This document shows positions 16,223 to 24,915 of a stretch of DNA of 64,000 nucleotides, in pieces. This DNA is from Paenibacillus antri. Lineage in GTDB: Bacteria > Bacillota > Bacilli > Paenibacillales > YIM-B00363. Made by a program: the position numbers and the translations under genes. Under the pieces are notes generated by a model. The model was not told the origin of the DNA. It saw only the letters and a program-made list of their open reading frames with translations, and did not search any database. The stretch is taken from assembly GCF_005765165.1 (NCBI RefSeq), contig NZ_VCIW01000002.1, positions 1-64,000 of the forward strand. The letters are read 5' to 3'. Position 1 is the first letter of the stretch, and the number at the start of each line of letters is the position of its first letter.

Positions 16223-16257
16223 AGGCGCTTCCATCGCTTTCATTGAAGGAAGCGCCT
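16223..16257 (+). terminator. Hairpin downstream of the SpoU gene
   Basis: AGGCGCTTCC/GGAAGCGCCT perfect 10-bp stem with a 15-nt loop. There is no T run after it, so termination is probable rather than certain. Confidence 0.5.
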
Positions 16258-16269
16258 TGCCGCGCCTTA

Positions 16270-16482
16270 CGAGAGTTTACAAGGTTGGTGCCGAGTGACC
16301 ATCCGCTTGCGCATCGAGAGGCGATAGAACCGGAAGATTTGCGGGCCATCGTTTGCTGATCACCTCGGCGACTTGTCCTTACCGCAGAAAGCTTGAGATC
16401 GTAGTGAGGCAATCCGCTTATCCTTTCCAACGGGCGAGTCAGCGAATATACGACTTCTACAAGCAAGAATGGAGTGTCTAAC
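16270..16482 (+). pseudogene. Possible decayed gene remnant
   Basis: The 379-bp gap 16201-16579 has no intact gene. Between about 16290 and 16482, protein-like stretches appear in successive frames: HREAIEPEDLRAIV, then ADHLGDLSLPQKA, then VVRQSAYPFQRASQRIYDFY ending KQEWSV and a stop. This fits a small gene broken by two frameshifts, but no parent family was recognised and chance cannot be excluded. Confidence 0.25.
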
Positions 16483-16579
16483 CTAACGATTTGCGGGGAT
16501 CCACGGAAAATTTGCGCGGGAAGGGGATCGCGTATCGGTTATCCTTAGGAGGACGATACTTGCGAGGGGAGTTTGCCTA

Positions 16580-17134
16580 ATGGTTGTATTCGAATTTCCG
16601 GAACTCGAGACGGAGCGGTTGCGATTACGAAAGATGACGGTCGCGGATGCGGAAGCGGTGTTCGAATTGTTTTCCGACGCGGACGTTACGAAGGATATGG
16701 GAATCGCGCCATTTTCCGATGTTCGGCAAGCCGTTGAGTTGATCGATTTCATGAACGACTTGTTTCGGGAACGGAAAGCATTCCGATGGGGGATCATAAA
16801 GAAAGACGATAATGCCGTCATCGGAACTTGCGGCTTTAACGGCTGGGAAATGAATCGGGGCGCACGCGGAGAGATCGCTTATGATCTAGGGAAACCGTAT
16901 TGGCGGCGCGGATTCATGACGGAGGCGTTACGAACCGTTATTCCTTTCGGTTTCGAAACTATGGGATTTTATCGCATAGAAGCATTCACGAACGTAGACG
17001 CGTTCCCATCGATGAAGCTGCTCCGACGCCTCGGGTTTAGGGAAGATGGTTTGCTGCGAGGATATGCTCTGTCGCGCGGAAAATACGTCGATCAACGTTG
17101 TTTTTCGTTGTTGAGAGACGAATGGATCGTTTAG
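16580..17134 (+). CDS. GNAT acetyltransferase, RimJ/RimL type
   Basis: A 184-aa protein of the ribosomal-protein-acetylating GNAT subfamily. It has FELPETERLRLRK-like openings (here FPELETERLRLRKMTVADAE), VIGTCGFNGWEMNRGARGEI, then the acetyl-CoA loop GKPYWRRGFMTEALRTVIPF, and NVDAFPSMKLLRRLGFREDG near the C-terminus. It transfers an acetyl group to an N-terminus or small amine; the substrate is unknown. GGAGGACGATACTTGCGAGGGGAG lies upstream. The methyltransferase gene follows 51 bp later on the same strand. Confidence 0.87.
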   Translation: MVVFEFPELETERLRLRKMTVADAEAVFELFSDADVTKDMGIAPFSDVRQAVELIDFMNDLFRERKAFRWGIIKKDDNAVIGTCGFNGWEMNRGARGEIAYDLGKPYWRRGFMTEALRTVIPFGFETMGFYRIEAFTNVDAFPSMKLLRRLGFREDGLLRGYALSRGKYVDQRCFSLLRDEWIV

Positions 17135-17185
17135 GAGTGCCGTCGAATTCGCAAGGGCAGCGGTTCGTAAATTTCGGAGGTGCAT

Positions 17186-18109
17186 ATGACCAACCGACTG
17201 ATTCGGATTGTCGATCGCCAACTCCAAGACAACGGAAACAAAAGCTTATTTTACGTAACTCCGGACGGTCGTTACGTTGTCGAACCGTCTCCGCGGTTTA
17301 TTAGGGATTTATTTAGGGAGTGGAAGACAAGGAAGAACCCTGAGGTAGAACCGATGGCCGAATACGCGGTACAGAGAGTAATAGAGTCTCTTCTCCATGC
17401 GAATCAATTTTTGAATTTTTCGATTCGAGATATTCAGGAGTTGAAAGGGATGTACCTCCAATTTGCATTGGAGTTGGTCCCTCTGGCGAAGGGTGCGGAT
17501 AACGCCGTTCGCGAAGAAGCGGATAACGCGTTCCGCGAACATTATCGGAAATTAAGGGAATTCCTTATCAGGACGAACGGTCAAGCCATATTCGCGAAAT
17601 ACAAGGAGAATGCGTATTTGTTCGACGTCGTTTGCGCGCAATACTCTCCTGAGTTTCAAGCAAACACGATGGGGATTGCCGGCCTCACGCTGAAGGAGCC
17701 TATCCTGGATATCGGATGCGGGAAGGACGCGAACCTGGTTCGTTTTTTAAGAATGAACGGTTTCCAGGCTTACGGCATCGATCGCTCGGTCGAAACGACC
17801 GAATATACGACGAAAGCGAATTGGTTCGAATTCAGCTTACAACCAAACTATTGGGGAACCGTCTTTTCCCATATGGCGTTTTCGAATCATTTCGGGCACC
17901 ATCTTCTTCGCAGGGATGGAGATTACAGAGCCTATATGCAGAATTTTATCGAAATTTTACAGTCGCTTAAGGTCGGCGGAACGTTCATTTTCTCGCCGAC
18001 GATTCCGTTCCTGGAGAAGGCGATGGAGAACGATTCGAACTTTCGGCTAGTACGTTACGAGGAGCAGACCGCTGCGATTATGCGGCTGCATGGGGTGAAG
18101 GGGAAGTAA
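17186..18109 (+). CDS. Class I SAM-dependent methyltransferase-like protein
   Basis: A 307-aa protein. The N-terminal helical region (about 1-160) is not recognised. From about 172 it contains a SAM-binding motif I (PILDIGCGKDANLVRFLRMN, then GFQAYGIDRSVE), a post-motif region, and ILQSLKVGGTFIFSPTIPFL, the usual motif III. The start is the ATG at 17186 after TCGGAGGTGC; a GTG two codons earlier is possible. Substrate unknown. AT content is higher than in the neighbouring operons, as for the flanking small genes. Confidence 0.7.
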   Translation: MTNRLIRIVDRQLQDNGNKSLFYVTPDGRYVVEPSPRFIRDLFREWKTRKNPEVEPMAEYAVQRVIESLLHANQFLNFSIRDIQELKGMYLQFALELVPLAKGADNAVREEADNAFREHYRKLREFLIRTNGQAIFAKYKENAYLFDVVCAQYSPEFQANTMGIAGLTLKEPILDIGCGKDANLVRFLRMNGFQAYGIDRSVETTEYTTKANWFEFSLQPNYWGTVFSHMAFSNHFGHHLLRRDGDYRAYMQNFIEILQSLKVGGTFIFSPTIPFLEKAMENDSNFRLVRYEEQTAAIMRLHGVKGK

Positions 18110-18186
18110 TAGAGGGTGCGTATATCCGAAGCGCTTCTAACCGACAATGATGGGGATAGAACCCCCTTCTTTGGAGTTGATCGCGC

Positions 18187-18744
18187 GTGGATTTGGATCC
18201 GTCCATTACTTTCGAACAAGTGCAAGAAGCAAGGGAAGCATTGAGGAATATCGGCACCTCCCACTGGCTTTCCGACGATCTGTTTTCTTGGAAGTGGTGG
18301 TTTCTTGTAGCGGCGGGGATCCTGCCATGGGTGGTCTGGCTGAAGTTTTTCATCGATCGGAAGCGCGTATTCGAGATTCTGACCTGCGGGTTTCTTGTCG
18401 GTACCTTCGCGGTCGCTCTGGACGGGATCGGGGTCGACCTTATGCTTTGGGCGTATCCGGATAAAGTTCTCCCTATGTTTCCGCCGCTGTTTCCGGCAGA
18501 CTTAACCGTCATTCCGGTGAGTTTCATGGTCATCTACCAGTACACGAAGACATGGAAAACGTATCTCTTAGCGAACCTCGCACTAGCTGCATTCTATGCC
18601 TACCTCGTCGAGTCGTTGTTTGTCGTGTGGGAGATGTTCCAATTAATCCGGTGGACTCATACGTACTCATTTCTAGGCTTTGTTCTGCTTGGCTCGATCA
18701 ATCGGTGGGTGATGTTGAAATTTGCCAAGTTGAGCGAGCGGTAG
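18187..18744 (+). CDS. CBO0543-family multi-pass membrane protein
   Basis: A 185-aa protein with about five hydrophobic segments (roughly 33-55, 63-83, 92-115, 120-140, 150-172) and aromatic-rich turns (FSWKWWFLVAAGILPWVVWL). Its size, the N-terminal soluble helix and the D-G-I-G-V pattern match the CBO0543 family common in Bacilli. Function is unknown. The start is a GTG at 18187; a purine-rich site upstream is weak. The MarR promoter begins just after its stop. Confidence 0.65.
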   Translation: MDLDPSITFEQVQEAREALRNIGTSHWLSDDLFSWKWWFLVAAGILPWVVWLKFFIDRKRVFEILTCGFLVGTFAVALDGIGVDLMLWAYPDKVLPMFPPLFPADLTVIPVSFMVIYQYTKTWKTYLLANLALAAFYAYLVESLFVVWEMFQLIRWTHTYSFLGFVLLGSINRWVMLKFAKLSER

Positions 18745-18758
18745 GGAAAGAATCGTTC

Positions 18759-18802
18759 TTGACAGGGGCGATATTCTCCGGGGATAATGTTAGTACCCTA
18801 AC
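18759..18802 (+). promoter_or_regulatory. Promoter and operator of the MarR gene
   Basis: TTGACA (18759-18764), an 18-nt spacer, GATAAT (18783-18788), then the inverted repeat GTTAG-TACC-CTAAC (18789-18802) over the likely transcription start. A related palindrome lies before the exporter gene, so this is probably the regulator's own binding site. Confidence 0.7.
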
Positions 18803-18821
18803 AAAGAGAGAGGTGGTGCCG

Positions 18822-19259
18822 ATGAAGCCGCCTAAAGCGATCGGCTTCGAACTAAAGACGCTGGCGAACTTGATCAAAAGAAATTTGGACGAATGTTTCT
18901 CCGAAGATGCCGGGGAAGACGGATTGACGGGCATGCAGGGTTGGATCATCGGATACGTGGTCGCGTGTGCGGACCGCGAGGTGTTTCAACGAGATCTCGA
19001 GAAACAATTCAACATCCGCCGCGCGACGGTCACCGGCGTGCTGCAGGGAATGGAACGCAACGGTCTCATCGTTCGCGAGCCGGTAGAGTACGATGCAAGG
19101 TTGAAGAAGATTACGCTGACGCCGAAAGCGCGCGAAATCCATGAAAAGAACGTGCAGCGGTTTATCGACTTCGAAACGAAGCTTCGCAACGGGCTAAGCG
19201 AAGAGGAGATCGCTTCGTTCTTCGCGATCGCCGAGAAACTGAAGAAAAACCTGGAATGA
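18822..19259 (+). CDS. MarR-family transcriptional regulator
   Basis: A 145-aa winged-helix protein. It has an N-terminal dimerisation helix (FELKTLANLIKRNLDE), a recognition helix region LEKQFNIRRATVTGVLQGME, the wing segment NGLIVREPVEYDARLKKITL (MarR proteins have D-x-R in the wing), and C-terminal dimerisation helices. It sits 78 bp upstream of a two-gene ABC exporter, with matching palindromes in front of itself and of the exporter. It most likely represses both and is released by a drug or similar ligand, as in other MarR-ABC drug-export units. The start follows GAGAGAGGTGGTGCC. Confidence 0.88.
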   Translation: MKPPKAIGFELKTLANLIKRNLDECFSEDAGEDGLTGMQGWIIGYVVACADREVFQRDLEKQFNIRRATVTGVLQGMERNGLIVREPVEYDARLKKITLTPKAREIHEKNVQRFIDFETKLRNGLSEEEIASFFAIAEKLKKNLE

Positions 19260-19276
19260 GACTTTTACGTCCATAT

Positions 19277-19292
19277 AGTTAGGTTCCTAACT
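19277..19292 (+). promoter_or_regulatory. MarR operator upstream of the ABC exporter
   Basis: Perfect palindrome AGTTAGG-TT-CCTAACT. Its core GTTAGGTTCCTAAC matches the site before the MarR gene at 11 of 14 positions. It lies 45 bp before the exporter start codon. Confidence 0.72.
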
Positions 19293-19337
19293 GTAAGGGC
19301 CTGAACAAATACCTGTCAAAGACAGAGGGAGTGTTTT

Positions 19338-21560
19338 ATGAAACTCGTATTTCGCTACTTGAAGCCGTTCGCGGCCGCGTTGACGGTCAGCATCGTCTTC
19401 CTGTTCGTACAAGTGCTGTGCGACTTAGGGCTGCCGAGACTGATGAGCGATATGGTCGACACCGGCATTCAGGCCGGCGGCATCGAACAGGGAGCGCCGG
19501 AGGCGATCAGCGCCGAAGGGGTCGACCTGCTGAAGACGTTCTTAAGCGAGCAGGACGCGGAGACGCTGGCGAACGGTTATGCGTCGACGCCGGCGGGAGA
19601 GGGCGGAGCGATCGCGGAACGGTTTCCGGCCGCAGGTACCCAAGACGTCTACCGGCTGACGGAGCGGGACGGCGAACGGTCCGAAGCCGTAGACGAAGTC
19701 TACACCCGGGCGGCCTATGCGATGGCGCTTACGATGCAAAGCCTGCAACAGGCTTCGCCGGAGGGCGCCGCCGGTCAAGGCGATACGGGAAGTCTCGAGC
19801 TGTCGCAGCTGTACGCGATGGCGCCGATGTTCGCGGAGCTGAAAGCTTCCGGCGGACTCGACGCGTATATCGCCGCGGCGGCGGGCGACGAGTCGATGGC
19901 CGGCTCGCAGATCGCGGTCATGTTCACCCGCCTGTTCTACGGCGAGCTGGGCGTCGATCTGAAGCAGTTCCAGCGCGATTACATCGTCGGCATCGGCCTG
20001 AAGATGCTCGGCGTGGCGCTGCTCGGCGGCGTCGCCGCGATCGTCGTCGGCTGGTACGCCTCGAAGATCGGCACGTCGGTCGCGATGCGGATGCGCCGCG
20101 ACGTGTTCGAGAAAGTTGGCCGGTTCTCGAACGCGGAGTACGACAAGTTCTCGACCGCGTCGCTGATTACCCGTACCACGAACGACGTGCAGCAAATCCA
20201 GACGTTGATCTTGATGGGCATCCGCCTGTTGCTGTTCGCGCCGATCATGGGCGTCGGGGGCATCATCCTCGCGATCCGCAGCAGCGCGTCGATGAGCTGG
20301 ATCATCGCGGTCGCGGTCATCGCGATCGTAGGCATTATTCTTATCATGTTCGCCTTGGCGGTACCGAAGTTTAAGACGCTGCAGAAGCTGATCGACAAGC
20401 TGAACCTGGTCAGCCGAGAAAACTTATCCGGCATGATGGTCATACGCGCGTTCGGGAACGAACGGTACGAGGAAGGGCGGTTCGAGCAGGCGAACGATAA
20501 TTTGCGGAGGACGAACCGGTTCGTCCAGCGGACGATGGCGTTCCTGTTCCCGGCGATGACGCTCGTCATGAACTTGATCACCCTGCTCATTATTTGGGTA
20601 GGGGCGCATCAGATCGCGGCGTCCGAGCTGCAGATCGGCAATATGATGGCGTTCATGCAATACGCGATGCAAATCATTATGTCGTTCTTGTTCATGTCGA
20701 TGATGTTTCTTATGGTGCCGCGGGCCATCGCCTCGGCGGAGCGGATTCAAGAGGTGTTGAACACGGAGCTGACGATTCGGGAGCCGGCGGATGCGAAGAC
20801 GTTCGAGCGCGGCGATGGGGTGACGGTCGAGTTCGACCGCGTATCGTTCCGGTACGGGAACGCCGAAGAGGCCGTCCTCGAGGACATCAGCTTTACGGCG
20901 AAGCCGGGTCAGACGACGGCGTTCATCGGCACGACGGGGGCCAGGAAGTCGACGCTCGTCAATCTCGTTCCTCGCTTCTACGACGTGACGGCGGGGCGGA
21001 TTACGTTGAACGGCATCGATATCCGAGAGCTTTCCCAGAAGGAGCTGCGGGAGACGATCGGGTACGTGCCGCAGAAGGGCATTCTGTTCACGGGCGACAT
21101 CGCTTCGAACGTTCGGTACGGGTACGAGACGGCGGACGAGACGGAGGTGCGGGAGGCGCTGGAGGTCGCGCAGGCGAGCGGATTTATCGAGAAAATGGAG
21201 CAGGGCGTCGCCTCGCCCATCTCGCAAGGCGGCACGAACGTCAGCGGCGGCCAACGGCAGCGCTTGGCCATCGCGCGGGCGCTCATTCGGAAGGCGCCGG
21301 TGTACATTTTCGACGACAGCTTCTCGGCCTTGGATTTGAAGACGGATGCGGCGCTGCGCAGAGCGCTGAAGCAGTTCACGTCGAACGCGACCGTCCTCGT
21401 CGTGGCGCAGCGGGTGAGCACGATCAAAAACGCGGAGCAGATTATCGTGCTGGACCACGGGCGCATCGTCGGCAAGGGCACGCACGAAAAGCTGCTTGAG
21501 AGCTGCCCGACGTACCGGGACATCGCCGAGTCGCAGCTGACGAAGGAGGAACTGGGATGA
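19338..21560 (+). CDS. ABC exporter half-transporter A, degenerate nucleotide site and extracellular insert
   Basis: A 740-aa exporter with an N-terminal membrane domain and C-terminal ATPase. Between TM1 (about 8-32) and TM2 (about 216-240) lies an extra region of about 165 residues, predicted outside the cell. The ATPase has Walker A GTTGARKST (531-539), where the invariant Gly before Lys537 is Arg536. The signature is VSGGQRQR. Walker B is VYIFDD, with Asp660 replacing the catalytic Glu. It resembles the non-catalytic member of heterodimeric multidrug exporters (BmrC/LmrC type). Its stop overlaps the next start (ATGA). Confidence 0.9.
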   Translation: MKLVFRYLKPFAAALTVSIVFLFVQVLCDLGLPRLMSDMVDTGIQAGGIEQGAPEAISAEGVDLLKTFLSEQDAETLANGYASTPAGEGGAIAERFPAAGTQDVYRLTERDGERSEAVDEVYTRAAYAMALTMQSLQQASPEGAAGQGDTGSLELSQLYAMAPMFAELKASGGLDAYIAAAAGDESMAGSQIAVMFTRLFYGELGVDLKQFQRDYIVGIGLKMLGVALLGGVAAIVVGWYASKIGTSVAMRMRRDVFEKVGRFSNAEYDKFSTASLITRTTNDVQQIQTLILMGIRLLLFAPIMGVGGIILAIRSSASMSWIIAVAVIAIVGIILIMFALAVPKFKTLQKLIDKLNLVSRENLSGMMVIRAFGNERYEEGRFEQANDNLRRTNRFVQRTMAFLFPAMTLVMNLITLLIIWVGAHQIAASELQIGNMMAFMQYAMQIIMSFLFMSMMFLMVPRAIASAERIQEVLNTELTIREPADAKTFERGDGVTVEFDRVSFRYGNAEEAVLEDISFTAKPGQTTAFIGTTGARKSTLVNLVPRFYDVTAGRITLNGIDIRELSQKELRETIGYVPQKGILFTGDIASNVRYGYETADETEVREALEVAQASGFIEKMEQGVASPISQGGTNVSGGQRQRLAIARALIRKAPVYIFDDSFSALDLKTDAALRRALKQFTSNATVLVVAQRVSTIKNAEQIIVLDHGRIVGKGTHEKLLESCPTYRDIAESQLTKEELG

Positions 21561-23431
21561 GCGAACGGAAACCGAAACGAGGCCGGCCGCCGGGTCCGGG
21601 AGGTCCTGCGGGAGGTCCGCCCGGCATGGGGCGGCTCGAGAAGGCGAAGGACTTCAAGGGCGGCATGAAGAAGCTGCTCGCTTACCTGGCGCCCTTCCGC
21701 TGGAAGCTGATCGCCGTGGCGTTCCTCGCCATCGGCGCGACGATATTTACGATCGTAGGGCCGAAGATTCTCGCCATGGCGACCGACGAGCTCGCGGACG
21801 GCATCGCCAGCATGATGCGGGGCGAAGCGAGCGGCATCGACTTCGGCTTCATCGGCACGATCGCGATGACGTTAGTCGGATTGTACCTGCTCGGCACCGC
21901 GTTCGGGTACGTGCAAGGGCATGTCATGGCCGACGTCGCGACGAAGATATCGTACAATCTTCGGAACGCGATCATGAGCAAGCTCAATCGCATGCCGCTC
22001 GGCTACTTCCATCGGAACAGCCAAGGCGACGTGCTGTCCCGCATTACGAACGACGTCGATACGATGGAGCAGACGCTCAGCCAGAGCATAACGCAGCTGC
22101 TCTCGTCGCTGGCGATGGTCGTCGGCGTCTTGGTGATGATGCTGACGATCAGCTGGCAGCTGACGCTCATCGCCGTCGTGATGGTGCCGGTGTCGCTGTT
22201 TTTCGTCATTGCGTTGGTAGGGATGTCGCAGAAGCACTTCCGCAATCAGCAGCAATATCTCGGCAAGGTGAACGGACAGGTGGAGGAGACGTACGGCGGT
22301 CACATCGTCATGAAGGCGTTCAACGGCGAGAAGAAGGCGCTGGCTTTATTCGACGCGGAGAACGAAAAGCTGGCGGAGAGCGCGAAGAAGGCCGAGTTTT
22401 TCTCGGGGCTCATGATGCCGGTCATGATGTTCGTGGGCAACCTCGGGTACGTCGTAATTTGTATCGTCGGCGCGTCCATGGCGGCGAACGGCAGAGTCAG
22501 CATCGGCGATATCCAAGCGTTCATCCAATACGTGCGGAACTTCACGCATCCGATCACGCAGATCGCGAACATGTCGAGCCAACTCCAGCGGATGGTCGCC
22601 GCTTCGGAGCGGGTGTTCGAATTTCTGAACGAGACCGAGGAAGCGGAAGGCAAGGTCGTCGCGGTCGCGGACGAGGCGGCGCTTCAAGGCCATATCCGAT
22701 TTGAGCATGTAAAGTTCGGTTACGATCCGGAGAAGCCGATCATAAGGGACTTCACGTTAGACGTGAAGCCGGGGCAGCGCGTCGCGATCGTCGGGCCGAC
22801 CGGCGCGGGCAAGACGACGATCGTGAAGCTGTTGATGCGATTTCACGAGCTCGACGGCGGCGCGATCTTCATCGACGGCCACGATTTGACGGACTTCTCG
22901 CGGCAGGACATTCGAAGCAAGTTCGGCATGGTGCTGCAGGATACCTGGTTGTTCAACGGCACGATCATGGAAAATATTCGGTACGGCCGACTGGACGCGT
23001 CCGACGAGGAGGTCGTCGAAGCGGCCAAAGAGGCGCAGGTCGATCCCTTCGTGCGCACGCTGCCCGACGGATACCGGATGGAATTGAACGAGGAGACGAG
23101 CAACGTCTCGCAGGGGCAGAAGCAGCTGCTGACGATCGCGCGAGCGATTCTGGCCGATCCGCGGGTGCTCATTCTGGACGAGGCGACGAGCTCGGTCGAT
23201 ACGCGCACGGAAGTGTTGATCCAGAAGGCGATGGATCGCTTGATGCAGGGGCGCACCAGCTTCATTATCGCGCATCGGCTGTCGACGATCCGGAACGCGG
23301 ATCTCATTCTGTGCATGAACGAAGGAGATATCGTCGAGCAGGGCACGCACGAGGAATTGATGAAGAAGGGCGGATTCTACGCGAATCTGTACAACAGCCA
23401 ATTCGAGCATCCGGAATTGGTTGCCGGGTAA
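21557..23431 (+). CDS. ABC exporter half-transporter B, catalytic subunit
   Basis: A 624-aa partner of the preceding gene. A Gly/Pro-rich N-terminal tail (residues 4-25, GRPPGPGGPAGGPPGMG) precedes six membrane helices (about 48-340). The ATPase has canonical Walker A GPTGAGKTT, the variant signature NVSQGQKQ, and Walker B LILDEATSSVD with catalytic Glu. Together with subunit A this predicts one consensus site (this Walker A/B plus A's VSGGQ) and one degenerate site (A's Walker A/B plus this VSQGQ). Likely role is drug or lipid export under MarR control. Confidence 0.92.
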   Translation: MSERKPKRGRPPGPGGPAGGPPGMGRLEKAKDFKGGMKKLLAYLAPFRWKLIAVAFLAIGATIFTIVGPKILAMATDELADGIASMMRGEASGIDFGFIGTIAMTLVGLYLLGTAFGYVQGHVMADVATKISYNLRNAIMSKLNRMPLGYFHRNSQGDVLSRITNDVDTMEQTLSQSITQLLSSLAMVVGVLVMMLTISWQLTLIAVVMVPVSLFFVIALVGMSQKHFRNQQQYLGKVNGQVEETYGGHIVMKAFNGEKKALALFDAENEKLAESAKKAEFFSGLMMPVMMFVGNLGYVVICIVGASMAANGRVSIGDIQAFIQYVRNFTHPITQIANMSSQLQRMVAASERVFEFLNETEEAEGKVVAVADEAALQGHIRFEHVKFGYDPEKPIIRDFTLDVKPGQRVAIVGPTGAGKTTIVKLLMRFHELDGGAIFIDGHDLTDFSRQDIRSKFGMVLQDTWLFNGTIMENIRYGRLDASDEEVVEAAKEAQVDPFVRTLPDGYRMELNEETSNVSQGQKQLLTIARAILADPRVLILDEATSSVDTRTEVLIQKAMDRLMQGRTSFIIAHRLSTIRNADLILCMNEGDIVEQGTHEELMKKGGFYANLYNSQFEHPELVAG

Positions 23432-23446
23432 GTCGCAGTTCAAGGA

Positions 23447-23475
23447 GGGGCCGCCGAGCGCATCGGCGGCCCCTT
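23447..23475 (+). terminator. GC-rich hairpin after the ABC exporter operon
   Basis: GGGGCCGCCGA/TCGGCGGCCCC, a perfect 11-bp stem with a 5-nt loop followed only by TT. It lies 15 bp after the stop codon and is the probable operon terminator. Confidence 0.65.
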
Positions 23476-23510
23476 CGTCGTGGCTTCAGGAGGGCAAGCG
23501 CGCCGAAATG

Positions 23511-24105
23511 GTGTCAAAAGTTGAGCAGTTCGCGAGAAAGGTATCAAATTTTGAGCAGTTGTATGGGGGCGAAGTGCGGCAATGGCGTCGGAAGCGGGGA
23601 AGGCGGGTGAAGGCGTGCTCGATCGGGGGCTTGAACGCCGGAATGGTGTCAAAAGTTGAGCAGTTCGCGAGAAAGGTATCAAATTTTGAGTAGTTTTATG
23701 GGGGCGAAGTGCGGCAACGGCGTCGGAAGCGGGGAAGGCGGGTGAAGGCGTGCTCGATCGGGGGCTTGATCGCCGAAATGGCGTCAAAAGTTGAGCAGTT
23801 CGCGAGAAAGGTATCAAATTTTGAGTAGTTTTATGGGGGCGAAGTGCGGCAATGGCGTCGGAAGCGGGGAAGGCGGGTGAAGGCGTGCTAGATCGGGGGC
23901 TCGAACGCCGAAATGGCGTCAAAAGTTGAGCAGTTCGCGAGAAAAGTATCAAATTTTGAGTAGTTGTAAGGGGGCAGGGTGCGACAACGCGACGGAAACG
24001 GGGAAGGCGGGTGAAGGCTTGCTCGATCGGGGGCTCGAACGCTGGAATGGTGTCAAAAGTTGAGCAGTTCGCATGAATGGTGTCAATTTTTGAGCAGTTG
24101 TACGG
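23511..24105. repeat. Five tandem copies of a 135-bp repeat
   Basis: Units begin at 23511, 23646, 23781, 23916 and 24050 (periods 135, 135, 135, 134); the last is partial. Each opens with G(T/C)GTCAAAAGTTGAGCAGTT, then CGCGAGAAAG, then a related half-repeat TATCAAATTTTGAG(C/T)AGTT, then about 80 bp of GC-rich sequence (ggcgaagtgcggcaa...). The 800-bp gap 23432-24231 contains no convincing gene; open frames across the array on both strands are by-products of the periodicity. Confidence 0.93.
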
Positions 24106-24231
24106 AGGTGGGGCACAGTAACGGCTAAGGAAGCGGGAGAGCAAATAGCTATAGTTTTTTCAGCATCACTTAACCCAAAATGTGGTATTATGGGAAGCGG
24201 TCCCCTAGCGGGTATTGGAAAGGGGTGGAGC

Positions 24232-24915
24232 ATGAGCAGGAAGCAAGGATGGGGAGCCGTTCTCCTCTTGTTGTGCTCTTTACTGTTACTCGGCGTAACG
24301 CATCGCGGTACGATTCTCGGGGATCAACTGTTCCAAGCGATTGGCCTCTCGGCGTGGAGCGACATGGAGAAGAGGCAAGGCTTCCATTACTCCGTCATTG
24401 CCGGGTTCATCCTCCTTGTCTATAGCGCGAATCTTACGATCCGTTATTTCAGACAGCGGCATCGTCTCGTCGGCCGAACGGTGTTCCTCGTCTGCGTCGC
24501 GTTCTTCGCAACCTTCCCCTACGTGACGGAGCAAGCGTTAGTACTAATGCATCGAAACGACACGGGGATCGACGTCGTCGACGTTCTGAAGAAGGACTCG
24601 AGGTGCAGCTACGCGACGGTGGACGATACGGTTCCGATTCAATGCTCGATCCGGCTCGTCAATTACGGCGGCGCAGCGGAACAGGTACAAATACGACCCT
24701 TGTTTCGGGAGTTCGGCTCGGAAGGGATCTGGTCTTACGTAGAAGTGGAGTTCGTCCATCTGACATTGGATCCTCGATCGAACCAGGTGTACGGCATCTC
24801 CTTCACGACGAAACCCGAGGAGCGATTGCGTTCGACCGGCGTTAGCGGAACCGCGATGTCCTTCGGCGTGGAGATGATCGTGAACGGAGAAGGGAAGGAA
24901 GTGTTTATGGAATGA
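24232..24915 (+). CDS. Hypothetical membrane protein with extracytoplasmic domain
   Basis: A 227-aa protein of no recognised family. It has hydrophobic segments at about 7-22, 53-70 and 83-103, then a roughly 120-residue C-terminal domain with beta-strand character (CSIRLVNYGGAAEQVQIRPL, then VEFVHLTLDPRSNQVYGISF), probably outside the membrane. The start at 24232 follows AAAGGGGTGGAGC. The stop overlaps the start of the broken lipoprotein gene (ATGA), so the two once formed an operon. The domain pattern suggests a surface or sensing role; this is inference. Confidence 0.65.
   Translation: MSRKQGWGAVLLLLCSLLLLGVTHRGTILGDQLFQAIGLSAWSDMEKRQGFHYSVIAGFILLVYSANLTIRYFRQRHRLVGRTVFLVCVAFFATFPYVTEQALVLMHRNDTGIDVVDVLKKDSRCSYATVDDTVPIQCSIRLVNYGGAAEQVQIRPLFREFGSEGIWSYVEVEFVHLTLDPRSNQVYGISFTTKPEERLRSTGVSGTAMSFGVEMIVNGEGKEVFME

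Noticed and set aside
23511-24105. CRISPR-like array
   Set aside because: The whole 135-bp unit is conserved; there are no unique spacers and no cas genes in the window.
23440-24144. A 234-codon minus-strand open frame with repeated Phe/Ser/Arg/Pro blocks
   Set aside because: It is created by the 135-bp repeats, a multiple of three, and has no ribosome site or recognisable domain.
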